Part shown: piece by piece, positions 41,742 through 50,690 of the stretch | Layout: each line of letters opens with the position of its first letter | Position numbering within the stretch: the first letter of the stretch is position 1 | Assembly: GCA_002101905.1 (NCBI GenBank) | Contig: LQPU01000021.1 | Location: 160,793 to 224,792 of the forward strand | DNA from: Mycobacterium shimoidei | GTDB lineage: Bacteria; Actinomycetota; Actinomycetes; Mycobacteriales; Mycobacteriaceae | Direction: 5' to 3' | DNA length: 64,000 bases | Program-made: the position numbers and the translations under genes | The notes under the pieces: model-generated | Databases searched by the model: none | Told to the model about the DNA's origin: nothing | What the model saw: only the letters and a program-made list of their open reading frames with translations

Positions 41742-43679
41742 TCAGTAACCCCCGCCGGGGTAGTAGCCCCCGCCCGGATTCAAGTACGGATTCTGGGGCG
41801 GCGGCGCCTGGTTCTGCGGCACCTGGACCGGGATGGGCACCGGGACTAACGGCAGCGTCAGATACTCGGTGGTCATCGGCACCGTCGTCGGTGTGCTCGT
41901 CGACGACGACGGTGGGCGCGTGGTGGTCGTAGTAGTGGTCGGGGCGGTGGACGAGGTGGTGGTCGGGGTTGTCGTCGAAGTTGTCGTTTGCTGCGGGGTT
42001 GTGCTGCTCGGCGGGGGGCTATGGGTCGTGGTCACCGGTGGCGGCGGGGGCGGCACCTCGACGCTGCTGGGCGGCGGGGGTACCTCGCTCGGGGCCGGCG
42101 CGGCACTGGGTGGCGGCGGGGCCAACGGGCTCGGTGACAGCGACGGCGGCGGCGAGCTGGCCGGCGGCGACGCAGGCACGGGCTTGCTGCTGCTCGGTGC
42201 CGGCGGCGCCGAAGGACCGGTGGCGCTCGTCAACGAGTACGCCACCCCGCCGACCGCGACCATCGCGACCAATGCGGCCAATCCGAGCGCCAGCTGAGGT
42301 AAGCGATATCGACGCTGCGGAACCTCCGTGGGCGGCAGCTCGATTTTCGGAAGCACCTGCGACGGAGGGGCGCGAAACTCGTCCTCGTACGGCGCGCCGG
42401 TGTAGAACAGCGGATCGTTGCCGGTCTCGTCGGCTTCCGACCACGCCAACTGTTGAACCGGGCCCGGCGGGACGTCGTCGAACAAGGTGTCGTCGGTGAG
42501 GTCGGGTAATCCGAAGCCGCCCGTCGTCGCGTCGAAGCGGTCGGTGGTCGCGCTGGAATTGCCGGCTGACGCACCAACGGATGCGCCCACCAGCGCAGCC
42601 ATCGCCGCCGGCGTCTCGACTTGTTCGGCGAGCTCTTCGGTTGCCCTGCGGGAGTCGAACATCAACGCGCCGACCGCCATCGCCAGCGCAGGCTTATCCG
42701 CCGTCACCAACGGCGTCTCGGTATCGGCTGAAAGCCGCTGCGCGACAAGGGGGATACTGGCGCCCCCGCCTGCCATCGCTACCGCCGCCAGATCACGCCG
42801 GTCGAGGCTGTTGCGGGCCAAGATGTCGTCGAACGCAGCCAGCACGGCGTTCAGCTGACCGTCGACGATGTGCTCCAGCTCTGCCCTACTCAGCTGAACG
42901 GTGCTGCGACCGGCCGGCAGCTCGGCAACCAGTTCGGTCACGGTCTCGGTGGACAATCGCTCTTTGGCATTGGTGCACTCCTGGCGCAGTTGTGCGAATC
43001 TCGCCACGACAGCAGTGCTTTCCGGATCGATTCCGCCGGCCGGACCCAGGTGTTCCAAGACGTGAACGAGGAGAGCTTGATCGAGGTGATCGCCGGAAAA
43101 GTCGGTGCAGCGGACTGTCTCGGTTATCGGCACAAAGCCTGAGCCGGCGTCTGCCAGCGTGATGTTCGTACCGCTGCCACCGAAATCCAGCAGTGCCACT
43201 ACCCCTTCGGCGGGCAACCGCGCATCGGAGTTCAACGCCGTCAACGCAGTAATGGCATCCGAGACCAGGATCGGAGCGGTGCCACTTCGGACGAATCCGG
43301 CATGCGTGCGCAACGCATTACGCAGGGCCCGAACAGCTTCGGCTTTCCAGTGCGCGGGTACCGCGATCGTGATCTCCGACGTCGAGGCGTCGCCGCCGGT
43401 CGCGGAGATCATCGCGTCCAACGCCTCGACCAAAAGCAAAGCCGGGTCGTGGGTGGTCCCACCGGCCGACGTCAGCGGGGTTGCGCTGCCGACTCGCTCG
43501 ACGAAGCCAGCCATCAACGAGCCGGTATCGATGGAGCCCGAATTCTGCTGCGGCAAACCAATTTCTGGGCGGCGGTGTGGATAAACAGTCAGTAACGCGC
43601 GCCGCGTCACTGGCGGGACGCCATTGCGCACGGCGACGAAGTTGGTGGTCCCGATCGACAACCCCAACGGGTCGAACAT
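41742..43679 (-). CDS. Hsp70-like membrane protein with Pro/Thr-rich exported tail (Rv0312-like)
   Basis: The product has 645 residues. Unlike its DUF7159 neighbours, the N-terminal 340 residues keep Hsp70/actin ATPase motifs. These are phosphate-1 GLSIGTTNFVAV (residues 6-17), phosphate-2 LLDFGGSGTNITL (163-175) and adenosine motif AVAMAGGGASIPLV (299-312). A membrane helix is at about 461-485. The exported tail is Pro/Ser, then poly-Thr, then MTTEYLTLPLVPVPIPV, then PYLNPGGGYYPGGGY. No Hsp70 substrate-binding domain is present. H37Rv Rv0312 has the same plan. It may transmit a nucleotide-dependent state across the membrane; that is inference. Confidence 0.87.
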   Translation of the reverse strand: MFDPLGLSIGTTNFVAVRNGVPPVTRRALLTVYPHRRPEIGLPQQNSGSIDTGSLMAGFVERVGSATPLTSAGGTTHDPALLLVEALDAMISATGGDASTSEITIAVPAHWKAEAVRALRNALRTHAGFVRSGTAPILVSDAITALTALNSDARLPAEGVVALLDFGGSGTNITLADAGSGFVPITETVRCTDFSGDHLDQALLVHVLEHLGPAGGIDPESTAVVARFAQLRQECTNAKERLSTETVTELVAELPAGRSTVQLSRAELEHIVDGQLNAVLAAFDDILARNSLDRRDLAAVAMAGGGASIPLVAQRLSADTETPLVTADKPALAMAVGALMFDSRRATEELAEQVETPAAMAALVGASVGASAGNSSATTDRFDATTGGFGLPDLTDDTLFDDVPPGPVQQLAWSEADETGNDPLFYTGAPYEDEFRAPPSQVLPKIELPPTEVPQRRYRLPQLALGLAALVAMVAVGGVAYSLTSATGPSAPPAPSSSKPVPASPPASSPPPSLSPSPLAPPPPSAAPAPSEVPPPPSSVEVPPPPPPVTTTHSPPPSSTTPQQTTTSTTTPTTTSSTAPTTTTTTTRPPSSSTSTPTTVPMTTEYLTLPLVPVPIPVQVPQNQAPPPQNPYLNPGGGYYPGGGY

Positions 43680-43828
43680 AAGCGATTACCTTGCATCAGA
43701 ACGGTCGGCGGCCAGCGTTCACCATAGCCGCGGTTGACCACCGCCAACGCCGGCCGATCAGCGATCGGTATCCGGTCGATGCGGTCGTGTCACCGAAGTG
43801 ATACCGCCGAACCTCTTGACAGGTTGGC

Positions 43829-45205
43829 TCACCCGACCGTAAGGGGCTCAGCCGCCGCATGAGCCGCGCGCACGGGTGGGGCGACGGTCATGGTTACCGG
43901 TCCGCGCGGATGCAGCGTGATGTCGGCGCGCGGGCGCACCACTGTTCCGGGCACCAGGTCGAGGCGGACCGCCTGGGACAATGTGGCCAGGGCGATCGTC
44001 GCCTCCAGCTGCGCGAGCCCGGCACCCACGCAGATGCGCCTTCCCCCACCGAACGGGATGAACGCGTAGCGCGGGTGGTGTTGATCCGGCATGAAGCGCC
44101 GCGGGTCGAATCCCTCTGGGTTGGGCCAGAATTCGCTGTGGTGATGCAGCAGATACGGCGAAATAGCCACGGTGTCACCCGGCGACACCTCGACACCGGC
44201 GATGTTATCGGCGACGACGGCGTCGCGCTCGATGGTCCACGCCGGCGGGTAGAGCCGCATGGTCTCGGACACCACGGCTTGGGTCCACACCAGTGATTCC
44301 ATGTCGGCGGCTTGCGGATCGCCGTCGCCGATCACCTCGTCGACCTCGGCGACCAACCGATCGCGGGCGGCGGGATGGCGCGAGAGCAGGGCCAACGCCC
44401 AGGTCAGTGTGTTGGCGGTGGTTTCATGTCCGGCCAACACCAGCGTCATCACCTCGTCCTGAATCTCGCTGCGGCTCAGCGGTTCTTCGGTAGCCAGCAA
44501 CAGATCCAGCAGATCGCTGGGCTCGGTGTGCGGCGCGGCGATGCGCGCATCGATGATGCGGGAGACCAGCGATTCCAGCGTGGTCGTGGCTCGCCCGAGG
44601 CCGGGGATGACGTGGGCGGCCAGCCACCGCGTACGCTGCGGCGAACCGAGATTCGGCAACAGCATGGCGGCGGTTGCCGCGCTCTGCAGCCGTGATACCG
44701 CGCGCCCGACCGGTTCCGCGTCGTCGGCCAGGTCGATCCCGAACAGCACCCGCCCGATCACATGCATGGTGAGCGTCCGCATTTCGTCGGCGAGGTTGAT
44801 GGTGGCTCCCGGCGTCCACCGATTCGTGCGATCGCGGGCGGCCGCGACGACGGCCGGCGCGAACGTCTGCACGTGGCGGTGGCTGAACACCGGTTGGACC
44901 AGGCGACGGTGCCGACGCCAGGTATCGCCCTCGGCAGTCAGCAGCCCGTCGCCGAGAATCGCTTTCAGCGGCCGGTAGGTGAAGGCCTTCACGTAATGGT
45001 CCTGATGGGCGACCAACACGTGTTCGGCGTGCTCGGGACGGCTGAGCAGGAAGAAAGTGTGCTTGGCGGTGAGCGGAATGCGCACCGCGTCGCCATAGTC
45101 GCAAGCCAACGCAATGTAGACCGCCAGCGGATCGCGCAGGATCTGCGTCCAGTACCGGAGTGATTGGCGCCGCGACGGCCCGGGCGTCGGCGAGGTAGAG
45201 GCCAT
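43829..45205 (-). CDS. cytochrome P450
   Basis: This 458-residue P450 has the I-helix oxygen-activation motif LVLAGHETTANTL. The K-helix ExxR is VSETMRLYPPAW. The heme loop is FIPFGGGRRICVGAGLAQLE, with the axial cysteine near residue 392. The architecture (W-RRHRRLVQPVF near residue 95, long C-terminal half) places it with the CYP4/CYP102-like fatty-acid-hydroxylase-type bacterial P450s rather than CYP125-type steroid P450s. No redox partner gene is adjacent. It is divergent from a TetR gene with a perfect 22-bp palindrome between, the likely control site. Confidence 0.93.
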   Translation of the reverse strand: MASTSPTPGPSRRQSLRYWTQILRDPLAVYIALACDYGDAVRIPLTAKHTFFLLSRPEHAEHVLVAHQDHYVKAFTYRPLKAILGDGLLTAEGDTWRRHRRLVQPVFSHRHVQTFAPAVVAAARDRTNRWTPGATINLADEMRTLTMHVIGRVLFGIDLADDAEPVGRAVSRLQSAATAAMLLPNLGSPQRTRWLAAHVIPGLGRATTTLESLVSRIIDARIAAPHTEPSDLLDLLLATEEPLSRSEIQDEVMTLVLAGHETTANTLTWALALLSRHPAARDRLVAEVDEVIGDGDPQAADMESLVWTQAVVSETMRLYPPAWTIERDAVVADNIAGVEVSPGDTVAISPYLLHHHSEFWPNPEGFDPRRFMPDQHHPRYAFIPFGGGRRICVGAGLAQLEATIALATLSQAVRLDLVPGTVVRPRADITLHPRGPVTMTVAPPVRAAHAAAEPLTVG

Positions 45206-45217
45206 ACCCGGTATGAT

Positions 45218-45239
45218 ACAGATGTCTTAAGACATCTGT
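45218..45239. promoter_or_regulatory. perfect 22-bp palindrome between P450 and TetR
   Basis: The half-site ACAGATGTCTT is followed immediately by its exact reverse complement. It is centred in the 46-bp gap between the divergent P450 (start 45205) and TetR (start 45252) genes. A TATGAT-like -10 element (45212-45217) abuts it. It is very likely the TetR operator controlling both genes. Confidence 0.85.
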
Positions 45240-45251
45240 GCAAGGAGTTTG

Positions 45252-45797
45252 ATGGGTAACCGAGAGGCCCTGCTGGAAGCGGCGATCGTCTGTCTGCGGG
45301 AGCGCGGATACGGCGGCACCCGTGCACGCGATTTGGCCGGCACGGCCGGGGTCAGCCTTGGTGCCATCCGGTATCACTTCGGGTCGACCGAGGGCCTACT
45401 TAATGCGGCCATCGCCGAGAGCCTGCGACGCTGGATCGAAGGCTTTCAGAAGACGATGGCAGCCTCGGCGCCGAACGTCAGCGCCGGCGCCGCCAGCGCG
45501 GTCGAAGATCTCTACGAGGTGTTCGACGCCAACCGGGCCTTGTTCGTCGGATTCGTGGAGGCATTCGCGCACGCGCAGCGATCAGAGCATGCTCGAGCCC
45601 AATTGGCCGGCTACTACGAGGAATTCCGCCGCGATATCGCGACCGCGTTGGGCGGGGGTCGCGAAGCCGAATCGGTGGCATCGATCCTCATCGCCCTTGT
45701 CGACGGGCTCGGTGTGCAATGGCTGCTTGACCCGGCTAAGCGCCCCGACCCGGCCGTACTGCGGCGCGCGGTAGCCGGTCTGACGGCTTTGGGCTAG
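45252..45797 (+). CDS. TetR-family regulator of the divergent P450
   Basis: The product has 181 residues. ATG 45252 was chosen, five nt after AAGGAG. The helix-turn-helix is at residues 20-50 (ARDLAGTAGVSLGAIRYHFGSTEGLL, with the YHFGS turn). The helical C-terminal domain probably binds the P450 substrate or a related hydrophobic molecule. It reads away from the P450, with the operator in the shared gap, the classic repressor arrangement. Confidence 0.9.
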   Translation: MGNREALLEAAIVCLRERGYGGTRARDLAGTAGVSLGAIRYHFGSTEGLLNAAIAESLRRWIEGFQKTMAASAPNVSAGAASAVEDLYEVFDANRALFVGFVEAFAHAQRSEHARAQLAGYYEEFRRDIATALGGGREAESVASILIALVDGLGVQWLLDPAKRPDPAVLRRAVAGLTALG

Positions 45798-45869
45798 GCC
45801 GTCGGCACGTTGACTCTGCGGTCACCACGCAAAAGTCCGAGTAACCAACGTGGTGGACGCAGAATGAAC

Positions 45870-47084
45870 TCACACGACCGTCAGGGGCAGCGAGCGGCGC
45901 GGCTGAAACTGGAACGTCGAGCCGCCGCTGAGCTTGGCGACCGATACCTCGGGCAGTTCCGTTGCGGCGGTGTCAGTTTGGGCGAACTCAGCGGTCCAGT
46001 CAGCGCTGGAGCCGCTGACCCGCACCTCGACGTGAGGATCCACCGCGGTGGCGATCGCCTGCAGCGGCTGGACCGATTGCGGTGAACACAATGAAATCCA
46101 GGCCGCGTCGTCATGCGCCGGTGACCGCTGCACGATCAGCCGGTTCTTTGAGATCTCGCTGCGCACGTACCTAATGGGGTTGAGCAAGGGATGCAACCCC
46201 AGCACCCGCATGGTGCCCTCGACGCCGCCAGGTAGCGACAGTGCGCGGTGAATCCGCTCGGCGCCGAGGCCCGCCAGGCCGATCAACTGGCGGGTGCCCA
46301 CCGAGACCGCCTCAGCGCCTGCCCGCGCGCGCACCGCGATCGCGAACGACAGATACAGCAGGTGCATCTGCAGACACACCTCGTCGGCCATCCGCACCAG
46401 CGCCGAATGCGAGAACGCGCTGAAGTCGAGATCGGACACCAGCGGGCCCGAGTAGTCGGCCAGCCCCTCCTCAGACGGGTCGATAGCATCGAGTTCCCAA
46501 GTGGCAGCATATGTTCGGCGCACGGTGTCCACCGCGGGAATGCCCTGGGCGGGCGGATAGGAATCGTCGATGATGACCGTCCACGCGCAGTGCGGATGCC
46601 GGTCTGCGGGTTGGCGCGGCGGGCGGTGGATGGGCCGCATCTGCGCGCGGGGATTGGTCGCCACCGCGGTGGCGTCGAACGTCGGGTCCTCGATGGTGTG
46701 GCACATGCCGAAGACGTATTCATCGCCCATCGGCTCGACGTCGAGCAAGGCGCCGCAGTGGTCGAGATGGAATTCGCCGTGCCAGCGGTCATGCACGGTG
46801 TAGCGGAAATCCATGAACTGCGGCGGCGCCCCGATGTCGAGTTGCAACCCCTTGAAGATGGTGGGCACGTCGTCGCCCTCGTAGTTCAGCGCCCGCTGCA
46901 TCCGCTTGGTGTAGATCGGACTTGCCCCGGCCCATTCCTCGATGGCGATCTGCAGCATCTCCTCGCGGCCGAATTCCTGAATGCACCAGGCCATGCCGGA
47001 GCGGTCGATCATGTGACCGATCAACAGCAGTTCGGGGACCAAGGTGGCCAGCTGCTCACGGGACAGCCGCGCATATCGGCTCAC
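45870..47084 (-). CDS. Rv0311-like conserved protein of unknown function
   Basis: The product has 404 residues with no signal peptide or membrane helix. It corresponds to the roughly 409-residue Rv0311 of H37Rv. Features are an N-terminal helical region (LSREQLATLVPELLLIGHMIDRSGM), a His/Cys-containing central part (DRWHGEFHLDHCGALLDVEPMGDEYVFGMCHTIEDPTFD) and a C-terminal region (LGLHPLLNPIRYVRSEISK). The clustered H, C and D residues around positions 100-125 could bind metal, but the family is not one I recognise. It is divergent from a TetR gene. Confidence 0.75.
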   Translation of the reverse strand: MSRYARLSREQLATLVPELLLIGHMIDRSGMAWCIQEFGREEMLQIAIEEWAGASPIYTKRMQRALNYEGDDVPTIFKGLQLDIGAPPQFMDFRYTVHDRWHGEFHLDHCGALLDVEPMGDEYVFGMCHTIEDPTFDATAVATNPRAQMRPIHRPPRQPADRHPHCAWTVIIDDSYPPAQGIPAVDTVRRTYAATWELDAIDPSEEGLADYSGPLVSDLDFSAFSHSALVRMADEVCLQMHLLYLSFAIAVRARAGAEAVSVGTRQLIGLAGLGAERIHRALSLPGGVEGTMRVLGLHPLLNPIRYVRSEISKNRLIVQRSPAHDDAAWISLCSPQSVQPLQAIATAVDPHVEVRVSGSSADWTAEFAQTDTAATELPEVSVAKLSGGSTFQFQPRRSLPLTVV

Positions 47085-47100
47085 CGCCCAAAAATAGATC

Positions 47101-47119
47101 TGACTATGTTATAAAGTCA
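47101..47119. promoter_or_regulatory. possible operator between Rv0311-like and TetR genes
   Basis: TGACT and AGTCA arms flank a 9-bp AT-rich spacer (ATGTTATAA) in the 38-bp divergent gap, ending 3 nt before the TetR ATG. The spacer itself resembles a -10 element. It is a weaker palindrome than the P450 site. Confidence 0.45.
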
Positions 47120-47122
47120 ACA

Positions 47123-47719
47123 ATGTCGATTTCCCCCACCCGGCGCACCAGCGCGCCGCGCAAGCGCGGTGATGACACGCGCGCAAGGATCATCGACGAA
47201 ACAGTCCGCTGCATCGTCGAGGAAGGGTTCCCGGCCGCGACGGCCAAACACGTCGCCGAGCGCGCGGGCGTGACGTGGGGCGTGATCCAGTACCACTTCG
47301 GCGACCGCGCCGGGCTGTTGATGGCCGTCGTCGACGACGGGGTGGCCAAGCTGCTGCAGTCGCTGTCATCGGCCGAAATCGGCGAACTGCCACTGCGCCA
47401 ACGCATTGAAGTCGTCGTCGACACCGCGTGGAGCTGTTACAGCAGCCCGACGTCGATGGCCGCCTTCGAAATCCTGCGCGCCACCCGGTGGAGTTCACGA
47501 CGGCATCTGCTCGAGATGAACGATGCCATCGCCCAACTCGGCCGATTGGTGACCGATGATCCTGCGAATGACGGTGTGGCAGACGTGATTTGGGCGGCTT
47601 TACGCGGTGTCGTGTTGGCCCAGATGATCGTGGGCGTCCCCGTCGACTGGCAGCGGGAACGTCGCGCTTTGATCGACATGGTGACGCATTACCTGCAGCG
47701 CTGTGCTGCAATGTCGTGA
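47123..47719 (+). CDS. TetR-family regulator
   Basis: The product has 198 residues from ATG 47123. The helix-turn-helix region is AKHVAERAGVTWGVIQYHFGDRAGLLMAVVDDG (about residues 40-72). The basic N terminus (TRRTSAPRKRGDDTRARII) is typical. It is divergent from the Rv0311-like gene with an imperfect palindrome between. Its stop overlaps the next gene, a SnoaL-like protein, by 1 nt (TGATG), so both are probably one transcript. Confidence 0.88.
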   Translation: MSISPTRRTSAPRKRGDDTRARIIDETVRCIVEEGFPAATAKHVAERAGVTWGVIQYHFGDRAGLLMAVVDDGVAKLLQSLSSAEIGELPLRQRIEVVVDTAWSCYSSPTSMAAFEILRATRWSSRRHLLEMNDAIAQLGRLVTDDPANDGVADVIWAALRGVVLAQMIVGVPVDWQRERRALIDMVTHYLQRCAAMS

Positions 47720-48183
47720 TGGGCTCCTATGACGACATCGAAGCGATCAAGCAGGTCAAGTACCGCTACCTGCGCGGGCTGGACACCAAACATTGGGACG
47801 ACTTCGCCGACACCTTGACCGAGGACGTCAAGGGTGACTACGGATCATCTGTCGGCGAGGAGCATCACTTCGCCAACCGCAAAGACTTAGTCGACTACAT
47901 GCGTTCCGCGCTGGGACCAAATGTCATCACCGAACACCGGGTGACCCACCCGGAGATCACGGTGAACGGTGACGAGGCGTCGGCCATCTGGTATCTGCAG
48001 GACCGCGTCATCGTCGCGGAGTTCAACTTCATGCTCGTCGGGGCGGCGTTCTATCGTGACCGCTACCGGCGCACACCCGACGGCTGGCGGATCAGCGCCA
48101 CCGGGTATGACCGCACCTACGAGGCGACGATGTCTTTGGCGGGCATGGATTTCAAGGTGACTCCCGGTCGCGCGTTGGCCTGA
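47719..48183 (+). CDS. SnoaL-like protein (Rv0310c-like)
   Basis: This 154-residue NTF2-fold SnoaL_4-type protein begins MGSYDDIEAIKQVKYRYLRG. It has the typical KHWDDFADTLTEDVKGDYG, ITEHRVTHPEITVNGDEASAIWYLQD and FYRDRYRRTPDGWRISATGYDRTYE. The Asp and His pairs line the pocket in hydratases/isomerases and dioxygenase-like members of this fold. It matches Rv0310c of H37Rv by position and size. It is coupled to the TetR gene. Confidence 0.85.
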   Translation: MGSYDDIEAIKQVKYRYLRGLDTKHWDDFADTLTEDVKGDYGSSVGEEHHFANRKDLVDYMRSALGPNVITEHRVTHPEITVNGDEASAIWYLQDRVIVAEFNFMLVGAAFYRDRYRRTPDGWRISATGYDRTYEATMSLAGMDFKVTPGRALA

Positions 48184-48295
48184 CCTCGCGGCTGGCGGTG
48201 GAACTAATCTTGACCGTCCGCCGATCTCGTCCCTAGGCTGCGGATGTTTTAGTGCGTTACTTGGCCGACTACAAACATCACTTTCGGGAGCGGTT

Positions 48296-49912
48296 ATGCC
48301 CCGCGCATTTCGTGCCTATCTCTTAACAGTTCTCGCTATCGCTGGCGCAAGCCTGGCCGCTGTCCCGTCGATGTCACCGGCACCGTCGGCCCAGAGTCAG
48401 GCGGTGCGGCTGCTGGGCACTGACACCGCTGATTCGCCGCTCGGGGACGGCACGGCGCTGGTCATGGGTCCCAGCACCCTTTCTCTTCCTCCGCAGCCCT
48501 ACCTCGATCTTGCCGACGAGCTCTACTTGCAGCCACGTGGTTTCACCGGCACGACCGAGGCGCTGTTTACCCCGGAGGGGCTTTACCCGATCACCGGGCC
48601 CAAGAGCCTGACGTACCTCGCTTCGGTCGCCCAGGGACAGCAGATCCTCGACTCGGCGATACATCAGCAAATCGCCACCGGGCAGGTCAGTGCCGAGGAT
48701 CCGGTCGTGGTTTTCGGCTGGTCCCAAAGCGCCGGGATCTCTTCACTGACGATGCAGCAGTTGCACGACGAAGGGGTGCCCAGCGACTACGTGCATTTTG
48801 TGCTGGTCGGTGATCCCAACCTTCCCAACGGCGGCATGTTCGCCCGCTTCGACGTTCCGGCCGGCGACGGCCTGTCGATTCCCAGCCTCGGCTTCTCGGC
48901 CAGCGCCCCGACACCAAGTGGGGAGTACCCGGCCGACATCTACACGACCGAGTACGACGGCGTCGCCGACTTCCCGCGCTACCCGATCAATTTGTTGTCG
49001 GATGTGAACGCCTTACTGGGCTTCCTTCTCCAGCACAGCACGTACTTGAGTCTTACCCCCGAACAGCTCACGCCGGTGGCTGACGGTGGCGAAGCGATTC
49101 TGTTGCCCGGATCGGCGGCGCTCACCGGGGAGGGGCTGACCAACTACTACATGATCCCGGCCGAGAACTTGCCATTGCTGCAGCCATTGCAGTTGATCCC
49201 GTTCATCGGTCAGCCGCTCTACGATCTGCTGGAACCGGACATGCGGATCCTGGTGAATCTGGGCTACGGCAGCATCACCGACGGCTGGGATCCCGGTCCG
49301 GCGAATGAGTTCACGCCCTTCGGGCTGTTCCCAACCGATCTCAACTGGAGCGATGTTTTCGCGGCGCTGGCCAACGGGCTGCAGCAAGGAGTCACCGACT
49401 CCGTGCAGCAACTGCTGAATCCGGACAACTACAACCCATTGTCGATTCTGGACAGCCCGCTGCTGGCGAATGTGGTGAGCCTGGTGCACGCATTCGGCCT
49501 CACAGACGCGACGGACATCTCGCAACTGCTCAATCTGCCTGCGCTGCTGGAACTCGCGCGCAACGGGCTGGGCGATCTCGCCGGCTTTCCGGCTTCGGAC
49601 GTATCGCTGTTCACCTCGTCGCCGACCGAGATCATCAACATGCTTTCGGCCACCCTTTCGGCCGACTACGCAGCCTTGCTCCCAGTTGCAGACTCGGTCA
49701 ATGCACTCTTCACATCGCTGCCCGCATACAACCTGAGCCTCTTCATGGATAACCTCGAGGCCGGTGACCTGATCGGCGCGATCGGTGAGCCGATCGCCGC
49801 CGATGTGGGGCTGATCCCGTTCCTGGGTGTACTCGAAGCGGGCGCACCAATCGCAATAGCCATCGCCGGCACACTGGTCAACTTCGCCGATCTCATCGGC
49901 CTCGGCGGATGA
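48296..49912 (+). CDS. secreted PE-PPE-domain serine hydrolase
   Basis: The product has 538 residues. A Sec signal peptide (YLLTVLAIAGASLAAVPS) replaces the PE or PPE N-terminal domain. The PE-PPE alpha/beta-hydrolase domain (residues 60-290) has GWSQSAG with S143 as nucleophile and VLVGDPNLPNGGMF. The rest is hydrophobic and Leu/Pro/Asn-rich (NPLSILDSPLLANVVS and similar), as in other mycobacterial family members. Relatives are esterases/lipases or acyltransferases at the cell surface. It converges on the Rv0309-like gene with no gap, inserted relative to the H37Rv order. Confidence 0.87.
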   Translation: MPRAFRAYLLTVLAIAGASLAAVPSMSPAPSAQSQAVRLLGTDTADSPLGDGTALVMGPSTLSLPPQPYLDLADELYLQPRGFTGTTEALFTPEGLYPITGPKSLTYLASVAQGQQILDSAIHQQIATGQVSAEDPVVVFGWSQSAGISSLTMQQLHDEGVPSDYVHFVLVGDPNLPNGGMFARFDVPAGDGLSIPSLGFSASAPTPSGEYPADIYTTEYDGVADFPRYPINLLSDVNALLGFLLQHSTYLSLTPEQLTPVADGGEAILLPGSAALTGEGLTNYYMIPAENLPLLQPLQLIPFIGQPLYDLLEPDMRILVNLGYGSITDGWDPGPANEFTPFGLFPTDLNWSDVFAALANGLQQGVTDSVQQLLNPDNYNPLSILDSPLLANVVSLVHAFGLTDATDISQLLNLPALLELARNGLGDLAGFPASDVSLFTSSPTEIINMLSATLSADYAALLPVADSVNALFTSLPAYNLSLFMDNLEAGDLIGAIGEPIAADVGLIPFLGVLEAGAPIAIAIAGTLVNFADLIGLGG

Positions 49913-50569
49913 CTACTTCGCAATGGCGATCACCGCGCCGGGCCGCAGCCAGCGGATGATCTGCACCAGTGTGTCGTCGTCGATGGCCACGCAGCCCTCG
50001 GTCGGTCGACCGTCGGTGGTGTGAAAGAAGAAGGCTGAGCCGTCGCCGGGCACGCGGGCCTTGTTGACGCCCATCACCACCGCATGCTTGTACTGCGGGA
50101 TATCGAGATTCTCGCTTGCTGAGGTGTCGAACGGGCACTGCGCTTTTTGACAGACCTGCATGGTGTTGAACGTCGGGCTGTGGTCGTCACCGCTCCACCA
50201 GTGGTTGGGCCCGACCTGCGTGTAAGGCAGTCCCCCACCGGGATTGGGCGCTGTACCGAAAGCGGAGTCCAACGAATAGACGCCCATCGGGGTGGCCGGA
50301 TAACCGCTTTTGGCCTTCGGCGCCAGGCCCGCCGACCCGATGTGAGTCGGGATGCCGCTGGCCACCGGCTGCCAGCCCGCGGCGGTGCGCTGATAGACGT
50401 CCATCTTGGCGTCCGAACCGCCCACTCCGACAACCGAAACCACCTGGGTGGCGTTACCGACCGCCGATGCGAACCACGGCGCGCCGGTAGCGGCGGCGAG
50501 CGGCGCTGCCGCCAGCATCATGCAGACCGCGCCCAGCGCAGCAAAAAGCGAACCCGACAGTCGGCGCAC
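49913..50569 (-). CDS. YkuD-type L,D-transpeptidase-like exported protein (Rv0309-like)
   Basis: The 218 residues match M. tuberculosis Rv0309 in length and most of the sequence. The GTG at 50569 gives a signal peptide (LFAALGAVCMMLAAAPLAAA). Conserved parts are SVVGVGGSDAKMDVYQRT, HIGSAGLAPKAKSGYPATPMGVYSL, NHWWSGDDHSPTFNTMQVC and the C-terminal HTTDGRPTEGCVAIDDDTLVQII. The HxxxxxxxEGCVA segment is the YkuD-type catalytic cysteine site, diverged from SHGC. A role in cell-wall cross-linking or virulence is known only by family. Confidence 0.9.
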   Translation of the reverse strand: MRRLSGSLFAALGAVCMMLAAAPLAAATGAPWFASAVGNATQVVSVVGVGGSDAKMDVYQRTAAGWQPVASGIPTHIGSAGLAPKAKSGYPATPMGVYSLDSAFGTAPNPGGGLPYTQVGPNHWWSGDDHSPTFNTMQVCQKAQCPFDTSASENLDIPQYKHAVVMGVNKARVPGDGSAFFFHTTDGRPTEGCVAIDDDTLVQIIRWLRPGAVIAIAK

Positions 50570-50690
50570 CGGTTCATCGTCGTCGGTAACCAATCTGAGT
50601 GTCAAGTAAAGGTTTAGCGTCGATCGGGTCACCGGTGTGCAGCAATTCAGACTGAATAGCGCAATCGCCGGACAGCGATACCATCGGCCC

